Assembly (NCBI RefSeq): GCF_009826895.1
Contig: NZ_WUMV01000002.1
Location: forward strand, 675,726-739,725
Length of the DNA: 64,000 nucleotides
Origin: Stappia sediminis
GTDB taxonomy: Bacteria > Pseudomonadota > Alphaproteobacteria > Rhizobiales > Stappiaceae
Reading direction: 5' to 3'
Shown: positions 9,014 to 19,835 of the stretch, in pieces
Numbering within the stretch: position 1 is the first letter of the stretch
Layout of the letters: each line of letters starts with the position of its first letter
The notes under the pieces: model-generated
The model's input: the letters and a program-made list of their open reading frames with translations, nothing else
Told to the model about the DNA's origin: nothing
The model's database searches: none
Position numbers and translations under genes: made by a program

Positions 9014-10429
9014 CTATTCCGCCGCTTCCCGTGTCGGGGCGATGCCCGCGACCCAGCGGTCGAAATCCGCAAGCGCTCGGCGGGAAAGCGCAAGGTTGCG
9101 CGCCTTCTTTTTCGCCTGGCCGCGAAGCCGCTTTCCGTCCTCGCCCTTGGTCGGCGCTTCGACTGGCGGAAACAGGCCGAAATTCACGTTCATTGGCTGG
9201 AAGGAGCGGGGGCCCTCGTCGTCGCGCGAAATGTGACCGCCGGTGATATGCGCGAGGATCGCACCCATCGCCGTCGTCTCCGGCGGGCGTGATATCTCCT
9301 GACCCAGCCGTTCGCATGCTGCGAAGATGCCGGTCATGCAGCCGACGGAGGCCGATTCCACATAGCCCTCGCAACCGGTGATCTGGCCGGCGAAGCGCAG
9401 CGAAGGCCGTGCTTTAAGCTTCAGCGTTGCGTCAAGCAGCTTCGGCGAGTTCAGGAAGGTGTTGCGATGCAGCCCGCCGAGGCGCGCGAAAGAGGCTTCC
9501 TGAAGGCCCGGAATCATCTGGAAGACCTCGACCTGGGCTGAATATTTCAGCTTCGTCTGGAAGCCGACCATGTTGTAAAGCGTCCCAAGGGCGTTGTCCT
9601 GGCGCAGCTGGACCACTGCATAGGGCTTGACGGTCGGGTTATGGGCGTTTGTCAGCCCCATCGGCTTCATCGGCCCGTGGCGAAGCGTTTCGCGCCCGCG
9701 TTCCGCCATTACCTCGATCGGCAGGCAACCGTCGAAATAGGGTGTGTCTTCCCATTCCTTGAACTCGGTCTTGGGCCCGTCGATCAGCGCGTCGATGAAC
9801 GCCTCGTATTGTTCCTTGTCGAGCGGGCAATTCACGTAGTCCTTGCCCGTGCCGCCGGGGCCCACCTTGTCGTAGCGCGACTGGAACCAGGCGGTTTCCA
9901 TGTCGATGCTGTCGAAATGGACGATCGGGGCGATCGCATCGAAGAACGCCAGTTCGTCCTCGCCGGTAACCTTCAGGATCGCGTCGCTGAGCGCGGGCGA
10001 GGTGAGGGGGCCGGTGGCGATGATCGCGCTGTCCCAGTCTTCGGGCGGAAGGCCGGCGATTTCGCCGCGTTCGATCTCGATCAGCGGATGAGCCTCCAGC
10101 GCCTCGGTGACGGCTCTGGAAAATCCGTCGCGATCGACGGCGAGCGCGCCGCCTGCGGGCACCTGGTTGGCATCGGCTGCGCGCATGACCAGCGATCCGG
10201 CGCGGCGCAGTTCCTCATGCAACAGTCCGACGGCGTTGAACTGCGCATCGTCGGAACGGAAGGAATTGGAGCAGACGAGTTCGGCAAGTCCGTCGGTCTT
10301 GTGTGCGTCCGTGCCGCGAACGGGCCGCATCTCGTGCAGGACGACAGGCACGCCCCGGTTCGCCATCTGCCATGCGGCTTCCGAACCGGCAAGACCGCCG
10401 CCGATCACGTGGACAGGCTTCATCGTCAC
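9014..10429 (-). CDS. trmFO: tRNA (uracil-5-)-methyltransferase TrmFO
   Basis: TrmFO forms 5-methyluridine at position 54 of tRNA with methylenetetrahydrofolate as methyl donor and FADH2 as reductant. The 471-residue sequence opens with the FAD-binding '[14 protein letters not shown]' (about 7-20). Cys53 in '[12 protein letters not shown]' matches the reactive cysteine described for the family. '[16 protein letters not shown]' is the C-terminal FAD signature. It is convergent with the squalene-synthase-fold gene. Confidence 0.96.
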   Translation of the reverse strand: MTMKPVHVIGGGLAGSEAAWQMANRGVPVVLHEMRPVRGTDAHKTDGLAELVCSNSFRSDDAQFNAVGLLHEELRRAGSLVMRAADANQVPAGGALAVDRDGFSRAVTEALEAHPLIEIERGEIAGLPPEDWDSAIIATGPLTSPALSDAILKVTGEDELAFFDAIAPIVHFDSIDMETAWFQSRYDKVGPGGTGKDYVNCPLDKEQYEAFIDALIDGPKTEFKEWEDTPYFDGCLPIEVMAERGRETLRHGPMKPMGLTNAHNPTVKPYAVVQLRQDNALGTLYNMVGFQTKLKYSAQVEVFQMIPGLQEASFARLGGLHRNTFLNSPKLLDATLKLKARPSLRFAGQITGCEGYVESASVGCMTGIFAACERLGQEISRPPETTAMGAILAHITGGHISRDDEGPRSFQPMNVNFGLFPPVEAPTKGEDGKRLRGQAKKKARNLALSRRALADFDRWVAGIAPTREAAE

Positions 10430-10504
10430 TCATCCTTCATCGTGCTGTCTGGCGCCCGCGCCGGTCCTGCCGGCGCTTTGCCTGCCCCCGTATATGTGGG
10501 AGGT

Positions 10505-11359
10505 TCAGGGTCTCGCAAGCGATTTCGCCGTGGACGAGATCGCTCTGAACGCAATGCGCCGCAAATCCGTCTTGAGGTAGGACAGCCTGTCGGGGCGGAA
10601 TTCCACAGCCTCTGCCGGATTGCGGCTCTTGTCCCATTTCCGGTCCTTCCAGCGCTCGTAGAGCGCCTGGTCGAGCGCGTTTTCCTTAAGGATCCTGTTC
10701 TTCCACTTTTCCGGCAGGCTTTTCTTGTCGTAAATCCTGAGCGAGGTAACGTTTCGCGGCGTCGGTTCCTGCTCTATGCCGAGTTCGGCTGCCATGCGGC
10801 CCAGGAATTCATCGCTGTGCCGGTAGGATCCGACATAATGAAAGTCCCGCAGGTATCTTTCGATGGTTTCCAGCCTTTCGCGTGACGGCATGAATTCGAG
10901 CTTCGGGTAGCCGATGCCGAGGTAGCGGAAGAGGAAATGCTGGGCGACGGGGTTTTTCTGGACCGATCTGTACCATAGTCCGAACGGCAATATCTCGCGA
11001 CCGGCTTCCACGCCTTTCTGCATCGTGAAATTATAGTGCGATACGAAAAAGCCGACCGGGTCGCGCAGGTTCACGCATTCCCTTACTTCCCTGTCCTGAA
11101 AGCGATCGATCAGATAGCGGGGCAGTTGATGTCCCGATAGCGCCACTATCCTGCGGAAATCTTCAGGAAAATCGGCTCGCTTCGGGCCGGGTTTGAATAT
11201 GCTGCGAATGTTTCCGTCCTTGTGGCCGAACTCCGCAATCTGGTCTGGTGAAAGTTCGTCGCGCAAAAATCCACGGACCGTTGAACCGGCGCACTTCGGT
11301 ATATGCACGATGAAATAGGCGGGGATATCCATCTTCTGCATGTCGGCGGAAGTCTTCAC
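10505..11359 (-). CDS. Sulfotransferase-family protein
   Basis: This 284-residue protein resembles the sulfotransferase-2 type of carbohydrate sulfotransferases. Near its N-terminus is 'FIVHIPKCAGSTVRGFLRDE' (about 16-35), which is the 5'-phosphosulfate loop of PAPS-dependent enzymes. 'NLRDPVGFFVSHYNF' in the middle matches the 3'-phosphate-binding region. No signal peptide or membrane segment is evident. The substrate is unknown; a surface glycan or small molecule is possible. It lies 75 bases upstream of trmFO on the same strand. Confidence 0.75.
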   Translation of the reverse strand: MKTSADMQKMDIPAYFIVHIPKCAGSTVRGFLRDELSPDQIAEFGHKDGNIRSIFKPGPKRADFPEDFRRIVALSGHQLPRYLIDRFQDREVRECVNLRDPVGFFVSHYNFTMQKGVEAGREILPFGLWYRSVQKNPVAQHFLFRYLGIGYPKLEFMPSRERLETIERYLRDFHYVGSYRHSDEFLGRMAAELGIEQEPTPRNVTSLRIYDKKSLPEKWKNRILKENALDQALYERWKDRKWDKSRNPAEAVEFRPDRLSYLKTDLRRIAFRAISSTAKSLARP

Positions 11360-11597
11360 GGGCTGTATTCTTCTTGATCATCTTGTGTGGTGGGGAAATC
11401 GACCGCGAGTTCGACCATGCACGGCCTATTGGCCTCAGGTCGGCACCCCGTATGGGGGATTTAAACTGGACCCAGAGGCCAGCTTGCATGGAATTTTGCT
11501 GCTCGAAGGGGCATTTAGTGGCCGATATCGGGCGGGAATGCAAACGCTTATGCACACGGGCGTGAAATTCACCTGCATTCGCGGAGAAGGAAATTGA

Positions 11598-12233
11598 ATG
11601 TTCCGTAACGGCATGAAATATCTGGCACTATGCGCCGTTACGGGGGCGACGCTCGCGGCCTGCGGGACGGCCCAGATCAGCAGCCATTCGGGCGGCTGGT
11701 ATCGTCAGCATTCCGGCGTCATGCCGCGCGCCGATGGCAGGCTCTATATCTGTCACGGTTTCGGCTGCGCATATAAAACGCCGGTCGATTTTTCACCCGC
11801 CCAATTGTCGAAGCTTCGCAATATTGTCGCGAATGGCGCCGCATCGCCGGTGGCCGAACGGCGGGCGATCGCGAAGGCCGTCGCCTGGAACGAGGCGCGT
11901 GTCGCCCCGGTTGTCGGCTCGGCGAATGATGTCGGTGGTTACGATCTCACGAATTCGGGCGAGCGCGGCCAGATGGATTGTATCGACGAGGCGACGAACA
12001 CGACGAGCCTTTTGCTGGTCATGCAAGGCAAGGGATACTTGCGCTATCACGAAGTTGTGTCGCCGGTTGCGCGCGGCTTTTTCATTGATGGCGAGTATCC
12101 ACACGCGACGGCGGTCGTGCGGGAGAAGGAGAGCGGTCGGGCCTTTGCGATCGATTCCTGGCCGCGCGGCAATGCGCAAGCACCCGTGGTTCAGGATCTC
12201 GGATCGTGGTTTGCGTCGCTTCCAGCATCCTGA
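11598..12233 (+). CDS. Exported lipoprotein of unknown function
   Basis: A 211-residue protein with a lipoprotein signal peptide ('CAVTGATLAACGTAQ', lipidated Cys at about 22). I do not recognise a named family. The mature part contains 'ICHGFGCAYKTPVDFS', 'RAIAKAVAWNEARVAP' and a C-terminal 'AFAIDSWPRGN' segment. The cysteine/histidine-bearing centre ('MDCIDEATNT') and the C-terminal His/Asp pattern faintly recall a cysteine-protease-like fold, but this is not supported further. An AAGGA ribosome-binding site sits 6 bases before the ATG. Confidence 0.75.
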   Translation: MFRNGMKYLALCAVTGATLAACGTAQISSHSGGWYRQHSGVMPRADGRLYICHGFGCAYKTPVDFSPAQLSKLRNIVANGAASPVAERRAIAKAVAWNEARVAPVVGSANDVGGYDLTNSGERGQMDCIDEATNTTSLLLVMQGKGYLRYHEVVSPVARGFFIDGEYPHATAVVREKESGRAFAIDSWPRGNAQAPVVQDLGSWFASLPAS

Positions 12234-12275
12234 AGCCCGCCGCTCGGTTCATATAAGTCTCTGAACCCGTTCCAG

Positions 12276-12320
12276 AAAAAGACAACGCCCACCGGAGGGA
12301 GGAGAACCGGTGGGCGTTGT
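12276..12320 (-). terminator. Rho-independent terminator ending the first DUF1127/anti-SD unit
   Basis: A perfect 14-bp stem (12282-12295 pairs with 12307-12320) encloses an 11-base loop. Reading the minus strand, the stem is followed by C and then five T residues (12276-12280). The loop on that strand reads TTCTCCTCCCT, so the terminator hairpin itself carries the C-rich anti-Shine-Dalgarno-like motif. Confidence 0.75.
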
Positions 12321-12400
12321 TCCTGAGAGCCGGCCCCTTGGGGGGAAGTAAGAGCCGGCTTTGTGGGCTGCCTTGGCTTGGGAGGGGGAACGCCTCGGCA
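12282..12400 (-). ncRNA. Candidate CcsR/'cuckoo'-type anti-SD RNA, unit 1 (three hairpins)
   Basis: Downstream of the DUF1127 gene at 12494-12643, the minus strand can fold into three successive hairpins: 12369-12400 (4+3 bp with an internal loop; loop contains CCCCCTCCC), 12328-12360 (7 bp; C-rich loop) and 12282-12320 (14 bp; loop TTCTCCTCCCT, then TTTTT). In Rhodobacter sphaeroides, CcsR1-4 RNAs with CCUCCUCCC loops are processed from a DUF1127 mRNA, and related 'cuckoo' RNAs are reported in other alphaproteobacteria. The position and loop sequence here match that description. Expression and processing are inferred. Confidence 0.6.
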
Positions 12401-12493
12401 ACCTCTTCGTGAATTCATATGGTGTTTGTCAGGCGATTTTCCAGATTAATGCAATTGCATAGCAGCCTTGCGAAAATCGCATATCATACCGCG

Positions 12494-12643
12494 TCAGCGG
12501 ATAACGTAGCGGGATGGGCAGCCGGCGGCACGGCAGCCGAGGCCGAGGTCTTCCAGCTCCCGCAATGAAAGGCGGGAAAGCTCGTCTCGCGTCTGGCGGT
12601 ACTTCTTCCAGGTTTGGTAGCTTCGGATAACGGTATCGAGCAT
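12494..12643 (-). CDS. DUF1127 small protein (copy 1)
   Basis: This 49-residue arginine-rich protein begins 'MLDTVIRSYQTWKKYRQTR' and contains the DUF1127 core 'ELSRLSLRELEDLGLG'. The C-terminal half ('CRAAGCPSRYVIR') deviates from the usual 'R.DI' ending. DUF1127 proteins are small, often stress-induced, and have been linked to phosphate/carbon metabolism and RNA turnover. No clear Shine-Dalgarno sequence precedes the ATG (upstream is A-rich). It is about 48% identical by eye to copy 2 at 13018-13167. Confidence 0.85.
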   Translation of the reverse strand: MLDTVIRSYQTWKKYRQTRDELSRLSLRELEDLGLGCRAAGCPSRYVIR

Positions 12644-12888
12644 GGGTTCACTTTTGTTTTGATCGTCTTTTTAGCCGCTTCGGCGTTGCGAAGCGGCTGT
12701 TGTTGTGTGGGGTTTAGCCGGTTCGCCGGCTAAATGGCAGGCCGTCCTCGGCATGACTGTCCTGCGAATGCTGCAGAGCACAATCATGTGAGTGCCGCGT
12801 CATGGAAGGGCGGCCGCCGCGGAGCCGATATTCAGAATTTGGGAGATGCCGGGCAATCGCGGAAGGTATCCCTACCCGAAAATGCGAA
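12644..12888 (-). other. Spacer between the two DUF1127 units, with two strong hairpins
   Basis: No gene is supported here. Two stable inverted repeats are visible: 12673-12682 with 12689-12698 (10 bp, 6-base loop) and 12713-12721 with 12726-12734 (9 bp, four-base loop TTCG on the plus strand). Neither has a T-run on the minus strand, so they may be 5' leader structures of copy 1 or the 3' end of unit 2 rather than ordinary terminators. The remainder shows nothing recognisable. Confidence 0.45.
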
Positions 12889-13004
12889 CGCCCGCCGGTG
12901 GGAGGAGGTACCGGCGGGCGACGCAATGTCCGGCTAGGGCTGGGAGGAGGATGCCTTCGCCGGGAACGTTCAGGGGTATAGGGAGGAGGAATACCCCTTG
13001 AACG
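12889..13004 (-). ncRNA. Candidate CcsR/'cuckoo'-type anti-SD RNA, unit 2 (three hairpins)
   Basis: Directly after the stop of the DUF1127 gene at 13018-13167, the minus strand forms three hairpins: 12967-13004 (12-13 bp with one bulge), 12930-12963 (11 pairs, one mismatch) and 12889-12920 (perfect 11 bp). All three loops contain CCTCCTCCC on the minus strand. That nonamer is complementary to GGGAGGAGG-type Shine-Dalgarno sequences and is the defining loop of R. sphaeroides CcsR RNAs, which also lie downstream of a DUF1127 gene. The repeated loop with unrelated stems argues for selection on the loop. Confidence 0.72.
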
Positions 13005-13017
13005 CGAAGCTCTGAAT

Positions 13018-13167
13018 TCAGATGATCTGCTGGCGGGCGACGAAGCGAATGTCGCCGCGGCCGATGCCGATGTCGTTGAGTTCGCGGTTGGAAAGACGCG
13101 ACAGTTCGTTGACTGTCTGCTGATAGGTCTTCCAGCTGCGGTACTTGGTACGGATCGAATCAAACAT
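13018..13167 (-). CDS. DUF1127 small protein (copy 2)
   Basis: The 49-residue protein starts 'MFDSIRTKYRSWKTYQQTV' and carries the full DUF1127 core 'ELSRLSNRELNDIGIGRGDI'. A GGAGG ribosome-binding site is 7 bases before the ATG. Upstream is an AT-rich segment with a possible TTGCAC...TAAATA promoter, too weak to annotate separately. Its mRNA would run straight into the three-hairpin element at 12889-13004, the arrangement of the R. sphaeroides DUF1127-CcsR operon. Confidence 0.9.
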   Translation of the reverse strand: MFDSIRTKYRSWKTYQQTVNELSRLSNRELNDIGIGRGDIRFVARQQII

Positions 13168-13326
13168 TTACTGCCTCCATCCATCTGGGAGTGGGGCGGC
13201 AGCGGCGTTTCCGTCGTGCCGTCGTGTTGATCCCTATGTATTTAATTCACCCCCTGAAAAAAAGTGCAATTTCTGCACGGCAGCCATGCGCGTTGTGCAA
13301 TGCAATAAATTGAGCTTCATCAAATG

Positions 13327-13341
13327 TTTACGTTGCGTAAA
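13327..13341. promoter_or_regulatory. Perfect inverted repeat TTTACG-N3-CGTAAA upstream of DUF1127 copy 2
   Basis: TTTACG TTG CGTAAA is an exact 6+6 dyad in an AT-rich stretch between the uvrA terminator and DUF1127 copy 2. Several TTGCA/TGCAA words surround it. It has the size of an operator for a dimeric regulator, but no cognate regulator can be named from sequence alone. Confidence 0.3.
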
Positions 13342-13378
13342 TAGCAATTGCGAACGGATTGTGCATGTTGCTATGCAA

Positions 13379-13411
13379 AAAAGCACCTGCCGGTATGGGG
13401 CAGGTGCTTTT
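13379..13411 (-). terminator. Rho-independent terminator of uvrA
   Basis: A perfect 13-bp stem (13379-13391 with 13399-13411) with a 7-base loop begins 33 bases beyond the uvrA stop. Its arms end in A4/T4, and on the minus strand the T tract continues to six. It probably separates uvrA transcription from the DUF1127 units. Confidence 0.85.
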
Positions 13412-13443
13412 CAGTGAAATTCGCCTGATTTTTCAGCGATTTC

Positions 13444-16374
<2,931 letters not shown>

Positions 16375-16578
16375 GAACCGGTATCCTCGGCAGATATCCC
16401 CGTTTCGAAGGCAAGACGCACGGGGGATGAACGAATGGTTGACTGTCGTTGGTCTTCAGGGGTCATTCACGCGCTGGATCAGCGATTAGGAAATGGACCA
16501 TCGATGGGCGGTTGTCGAGGTTCTTGAGCACGCATCCTTGCATCTTTTATTAGTTGACGTTGCGACAATTATTTTCGA

Positions 16579-16593
16579 GAACATAGCAGGAAC
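16579..16593 (-). promoter_or_regulatory. SOS box (LexA site) for uvrA
   Basis: On the minus strand the site reads GTTCCTGCTATGTTC, an exact GTTC-N7-GTTC, the LexA consensus of alphaproteobacteria. It lies in the uvrA-ssb intergenic region at the uvrA side. Confidence 0.75.
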
Positions 16594-16609
16594 AAATTCG
16601 GGGTGGCAA
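16580..16609 (-). promoter_or_regulatory. Probable uvrA promoter
   Basis: On the minus strand TTGCCA (16604-16609) and TATGTT (16580-16585) are separated by 18 bases. The -10 element is embedded in the SOS box at 16579-16593, as expected for a LexA-repressed promoter. Inferred from sequence only. Confidence 0.4.
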
Positions 16610-16683
16610 TGACAAATTTCCGTCCTGGCCGACGGGCACCAATCCAAGGACAAAGTGAAACTGCCGTTTTTGGAATGAAGGCA

Positions 16684-16712
16684 TTCTCATTCACCTTTTT
16701 CGCCGCTATAAG
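16684..16712 (+). promoter_or_regulatory. Probable ssb promoter
   Basis: TTCTCA (16684-16689) and TATAAG (16707-16712) are spaced by 17 bases. The second SOS box starts at the next base, so LexA binding would cover the transcription start. The -35 element is weak (4 of 6 matches). Confidence 0.4.
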
Positions 16713-16727
16713 GAACAAATGTGGAAC
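16713..16727 (+). promoter_or_regulatory. SOS box (LexA site) for ssb
   Basis: GAACAAATGTGGAAC is an exact GAAC-N7-GAAC, the reverse complement form of the alphaproteobacterial LexA consensus. It lies 145 bases before ssb and abuts a plausible -10 element. With the box at 16579 it gives each divergent gene its own operator. Confidence 0.7.
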
Positions 16728-16872
16728 TAAATACTTTCTCCTCGATCCTTTGTGGAAAACGGCCGAAAGGCCGGGAGAGGACGACGGTTGGGGTCTAGGC
16801 TGATCCCGAAATCTGGTATCGGCACCGCGATCGGTCAATATCGGAACAATGCGAAATCGCAGGAGAGGCGAC

Positions 16873-17409
16873 ATGGCGGGAAGCGTTAACAAGGTGATCC
16901 TCATCGGCAACCTCGGAGCCGATCCGGAAGTGCGCCGCATGCAGGATGGCCGTCCGGTCGTGAACCTGCGCATCGCGACGTCCGAAAACTGGCGTGACCG
17001 CAATACCGGCGAGCGCCGGGAAAAGACGGAATGGCACCGCGTCGTGATCTTCAACGAGGGCCTTGCCAAGGTTGCCGAAAACTACCTGAAAAAAGGCTCC
17101 AAGGTTTACATCGAAGGCCAGCTCCAGACCCGCAAGTGGCAGGACCAGTCGGGCCAGGACAAATATTCGACCGAAATCGTCCTCCAGGGCTTCAACTCCA
17201 CGCTCACCATGCTCGACGGGCGCGGTGAAGGCGGTGGCGGGGGCGACTACGGCGGCGGCTATTCCTCCGGTGGCGGAGGAGGCGGCGGATACGGCGGCCA
17301 GAGCGGTGGAGGCTCGGGCGGCGGATACGGCGGAGGCCAGGGCGGCGGTGGCGCTGGCGGCCAAAGTGGCGGCTTTGGCGGCGGAATGGACGACGAAATT
17401 CCGTTCTGA
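16873..17409 (+). CDS. ssb: Single-stranded DNA-binding protein
   Basis: SSB coats single-stranded DNA during replication, repair and recombination. The ATG at 16873 gives 178 residues starting '[19 protein letters not shown]'; GGAGAGG precedes it. An OB fold covers about 5-110. It is followed by a glycine-rich linker (about 116-172) with many GGG and GGY repeats and the conserved acidic tip 'DDEIPF' that recruits partner proteins. It is divergent from uvrA with an SOS box upstream. Confidence 0.97.
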   Translation: MAGSVNKVILIGNLGADPEVRRMQDGRPVVNLRIATSENWRDRNTGERREKTEWHRVVIFNEGLAKVAENYLKKGSKVYIEGQLQTRKWQDQSGQDKYSTEIVLQGFNSTLTMLDGRGEGGGGGDYGGGYSSGGGGGGGYGGQSGGGSGGGYGGGQGGGGAGGQSGGFGGGMDDEIPF

Positions 17410-17450
17410 GGTTGTCGCAAAGCGAATTTAACTGAATGACGCGATGACGA

Positions 17451-17473
17451 AACGGGGCCGAAATGGCCCCGTT
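17451..17473. terminator. Bidirectional terminator between ssb and the cation transporter
   Basis: AACGGGGCC (17451-17459) pairs perfectly with GGCCCCGTT (17465-17473) across a 5-base loop. It lies between the convergent stops of ssb and the CDF gene, one base from the latter. Confidence 0.65.
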
Positions 17474-17474
17474 C

Positions 17475-18425
17475 TTAATGGTTGGGCGCTTTTTCCGCCG
17501 CCAGCATTTCTTCGTGATGCCGGGTCGCCTGCACTTCTATGAAGATGCGCTTGACGATCGGGAAGCGCTCCTTGATGGCGATTTCGAGCGCATAGATCGC
17601 CTCTTCCACCTTGCCGACGGTGAGATTGTCCTCAAAGTCGATGGAAAGCGCCAGAAGCACGTCCTGCGGTCCGCGATGTAGCGTGCGGAGTTCGTTCATG
17701 CGCGAGACCGTGGGCGTGGCCTCGACGATGGCGCGCACGGCGTTGGTGACGTCCGGATCCGCGGCTTCGCCCACCAGAAGCCCTTTGGTTTCATAGGCAA
17801 GAAGCGCCGCGGCGCCGGCAAGGATCAGACCGATGACGATGGATGCCACGCCGTCCATCCATGCAAGACCGAGATACTGGACGCAAAGCAGGCCGGCGAA
17901 GGCGACGACAAGGCCGAGCATGGCCGCCGTGTCCTCGAAAAGCACGGTGAAAACGGTCGGATCCTTGGATTCGCGCACGGCCTCCAGCAGGCCGCGCTTG
18001 CCGCGAATGACGCTGAATTCCTTGTAGGCGATCCACCAGGCAACCGCTTCGAACATCATGGCAAGCCCAAGAACGATATAGGCGACGTAGGGGCTTTCCA
18101 CGGGGTGCGGGTGAAGGACCTTTTGGATTCCTTCGTAGATCGACACGCCGGCTCCGACGGCGAAAATCAGGATCGCGACGACGAACGCCCAGAAATAGAT
18201 CTCAGATCCATAGCCGAAAGGATGTTTGTCATCAGCGGGTTGCTTGGCTTTCTTCATGCCGTGTAGCAGCAGGCCCTGATTGCCGGTATCCACCAGAGAG
18301 TGGATGCCTTCCGAAAGCATGGCCGACGAACCCGTATAGGCGGCAGCGGCGAATTTCGTAATCGCAATCAATGCGTTGCCGGCAAGGGCCGCGATGATTA
18401 CCTTCTTTGAGCCGTGTCCAGCCAT
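17475..18425 (-). CDS. Cation diffusion facilitator (CDF) transporter
   Basis: An inner-membrane antiporter that exports divalent metal ions such as Zn2+ or Fe2+. The 316-residue protein has six predicted helices, the helix-2 metal motif 'EGIHSLVDTGNQ' at about 39-50 and 'DDKHPFGYGSEIYFWAF' between helices 2 and 3, plus a C-terminal cytosolic domain ('RTLHRGPQDVLLALSIDF'). The pattern resembles the ZnT9-like branch. The substrate cannot be fixed from sequence alone. Confidence 0.9.
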   Translation of the reverse strand: MAGHGSKKVIIAALAGNALIAITKFAAAAYTGSSAMLSEGIHSLVDTGNQGLLLHGMKKAKQPADDKHPFGYGSEIYFWAFVVAILIFAVGAGVSIYEGIQKVLHPHPVESPYVAYIVLGLAMMFEAVAWWIAYKEFSVIRGKRGLLEAVRESKDPTVFTVLFEDTAAMLGLVVAFAGLLCVQYLGLAWMDGVASIVIGLILAGAAALLAYETKGLLVGEAADPDVTNAVRAIVEATPTVSRMNELRTLHRGPQDVLLALSIDFEDNLTVGKVEEAIYALEIAIKERFPIVKRIFIEVQATRHHEEMLAAEKAPNH

Positions 18426-18561
18426 GTCCCGCCTTTCAGCTTGTTCGCATCACGATCAGTCTTGCCGATTTCCGCACCGATAACAAAGCTTTGATCCGGC
18501 TGGCCTTACTCACGCGCTCTGCCGGTGGAAAATGAAGCCGCAAGACAACGGAGCACGCCAG

Positions 18562-18966
18562 ATGATCTCAACGAGCATAAAGCAGTCTTATCGGATGGGG
18601 ATATTGCCGGTGCTCGCCGGCCTGATGGCTTTGATCGGCGCGGGTTCAGCCGCCGCGGGCGAGGCGGATATCGTCGATGCGAAGGCAACGCGGACGGGCG
18701 AGGGGGTCTGGCGGTTCGATGTCACGGTCAGCCACGCGGACGAGGGATGGGAGCATTACGCAGACCGGTTCGATATCATTGCTCCGGACGGCATAGTGCT
18801 TGGCGAGCGCATCCTTCTGCATCCGCATGTCACCGAGCAGCCCTTCACGCGCTCGCTCACCGGCGTTCAAATCCCGGAAGGCGTGACATTCGTGGAAATC
18901 CGGGCCAACGACAAGGTGCACGGCCTTGGCGGCAAGACGCTGAAGCTCGACCTGCCGCACGACTGA
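18562..18966 (+). CDS. Exported protein of unknown function
   Basis: The ATG at 18562, 8 bases after GGAG, gives 134 residues with a Sec signal peptide ('GILPVLAGLMALIGAGSAAAGEAD', cleavage near 32). The mature ~100 residues contain 'WRFDVTVSHADEGWEHYADRF' and 'GERILLHPHVTEQPFTRSL', which look like a beta-sandwich of periplasmic type. I do not recognise a named family. It converges with marC 10 bases downstream. Confidence 0.75.
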   Translation: MISTSIKQSYRMGILPVLAGLMALIGAGSAAAGEADIVDAKATRTGEGVWRFDVTVSHADEGWEHYADRFDIIAPDGIVLGERILLHPHVTEQPFTRSLTGVQIPEGVTFVEIRANDKVHGLGGKTLKLDLPHD

Positions 18967-18976
18967 ACACTTGCTG

Positions 18977-19615
18977 CTAAATGGCGGTTTTCACGAAACT
19001 GGCGATGCCGTCGGCGATGAACTGCACGGAAAGGGCCGCCAGCAACACGCCCAGCAGCCGCGTGATCACCATGCTCGCGGTTTCGCCCAGCATCTTGTCG
19101 ATCCTGGATGCGAGCAGGAAGGAAAGAAGGCAACTTCCGACGATCACCAGCACTACGGCGATGAGACCCGTATAGGCGATCGCGTCATCGGCTTCCGAGC
19201 TCAGGAGGATGACGGCGCTGATCGCCGCCGGGCCGGAAATCAGCGGAATTCCGAGGGGAAAGACCGCAACGCCATGCAGGTCTTCCGGGTGTCCGGCCAT
19301 TGCCTTTTCCGCAGATTCCGATTTCCGCTTTTGCCGCTTTTCGAAGACCATCTCCACGGCGATGATCAGAAGCAGCAGGCCGCCCGCTATCTGAAAGGCG
19401 GGGACCGATATGCCAAGCGTCTTCAAGACGCTTTTTCCCGCCACGAGGAAGACCAGAAGTATGCCGCCGCCGATCAGCGTCGCCTGTACCGCGATCTTTC
19501 GCCTTTGATGGGTATCGGCACCCGCCGTGACGGCCAGGAACATGGGCGCAAGACCGACCGGATCGATCGTCACGAAGAGCGTGGCGAAGGCGTTCAAAAG
19601 GTAGTCGGAAAGCAT
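18977..19615 (-). CDS. MarC-family integral membrane protein
   Basis: A 212-residue inner-membrane protein with six predicted helices and the family sequences 'LFVTIDPVGLAPMFL' and 'AVFPLGIPLISGPAAISAVI'. MarC proteins were first named for multiple antibiotic resistance but their function is unsettled. The reading frame is open further upstream, but the start is placed at the ATG in 'MLSDYLLNAFATLF', which gives the family N-terminus. Confidence 0.88.
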   Translation of the reverse strand: MLSDYLLNAFATLFVTIDPVGLAPMFLAVTAGADTHQRRKIAVQATLIGGGILLVFLVAGKSVLKTLGISVPAFQIAGGLLLLIIAVEMVFEKRQKRKSESAEKAMAGHPEDLHGVAVFPLGIPLISGPAAISAVILLSSEADDAIAYTGLIAVVLVIVGSCLLSFLLASRIDKMLGETASMVITRLLGVLLAALSVQFIADGIASFVKTAI

Positions 19616-19835
19616 GAAACGGCCCTCGAATCGTGGTGCGCTGAACAATCTATAACAGGCTCGTGAGCTCAGTTCGCGGTGGCGCGCCGCCAAACTATGC
19701 ACACATTCTGAGGCTGCATCTGTAAGACCTTGTGTTTGTTGAGAAAATTACGACCGAAACTGTGGCTCAGGATTTGTCGCGAAAAGCGGAATCGGCTATA
19801 AATTGCCAACCTTCCATCAGACACGAGAAACTTCC

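Noticed and set aside
17221..17390. GGC/GGT-rich repeat tract
   Set aside because: It encodes the normal glycine-rich linker of SSB and is not a separate repeat element.
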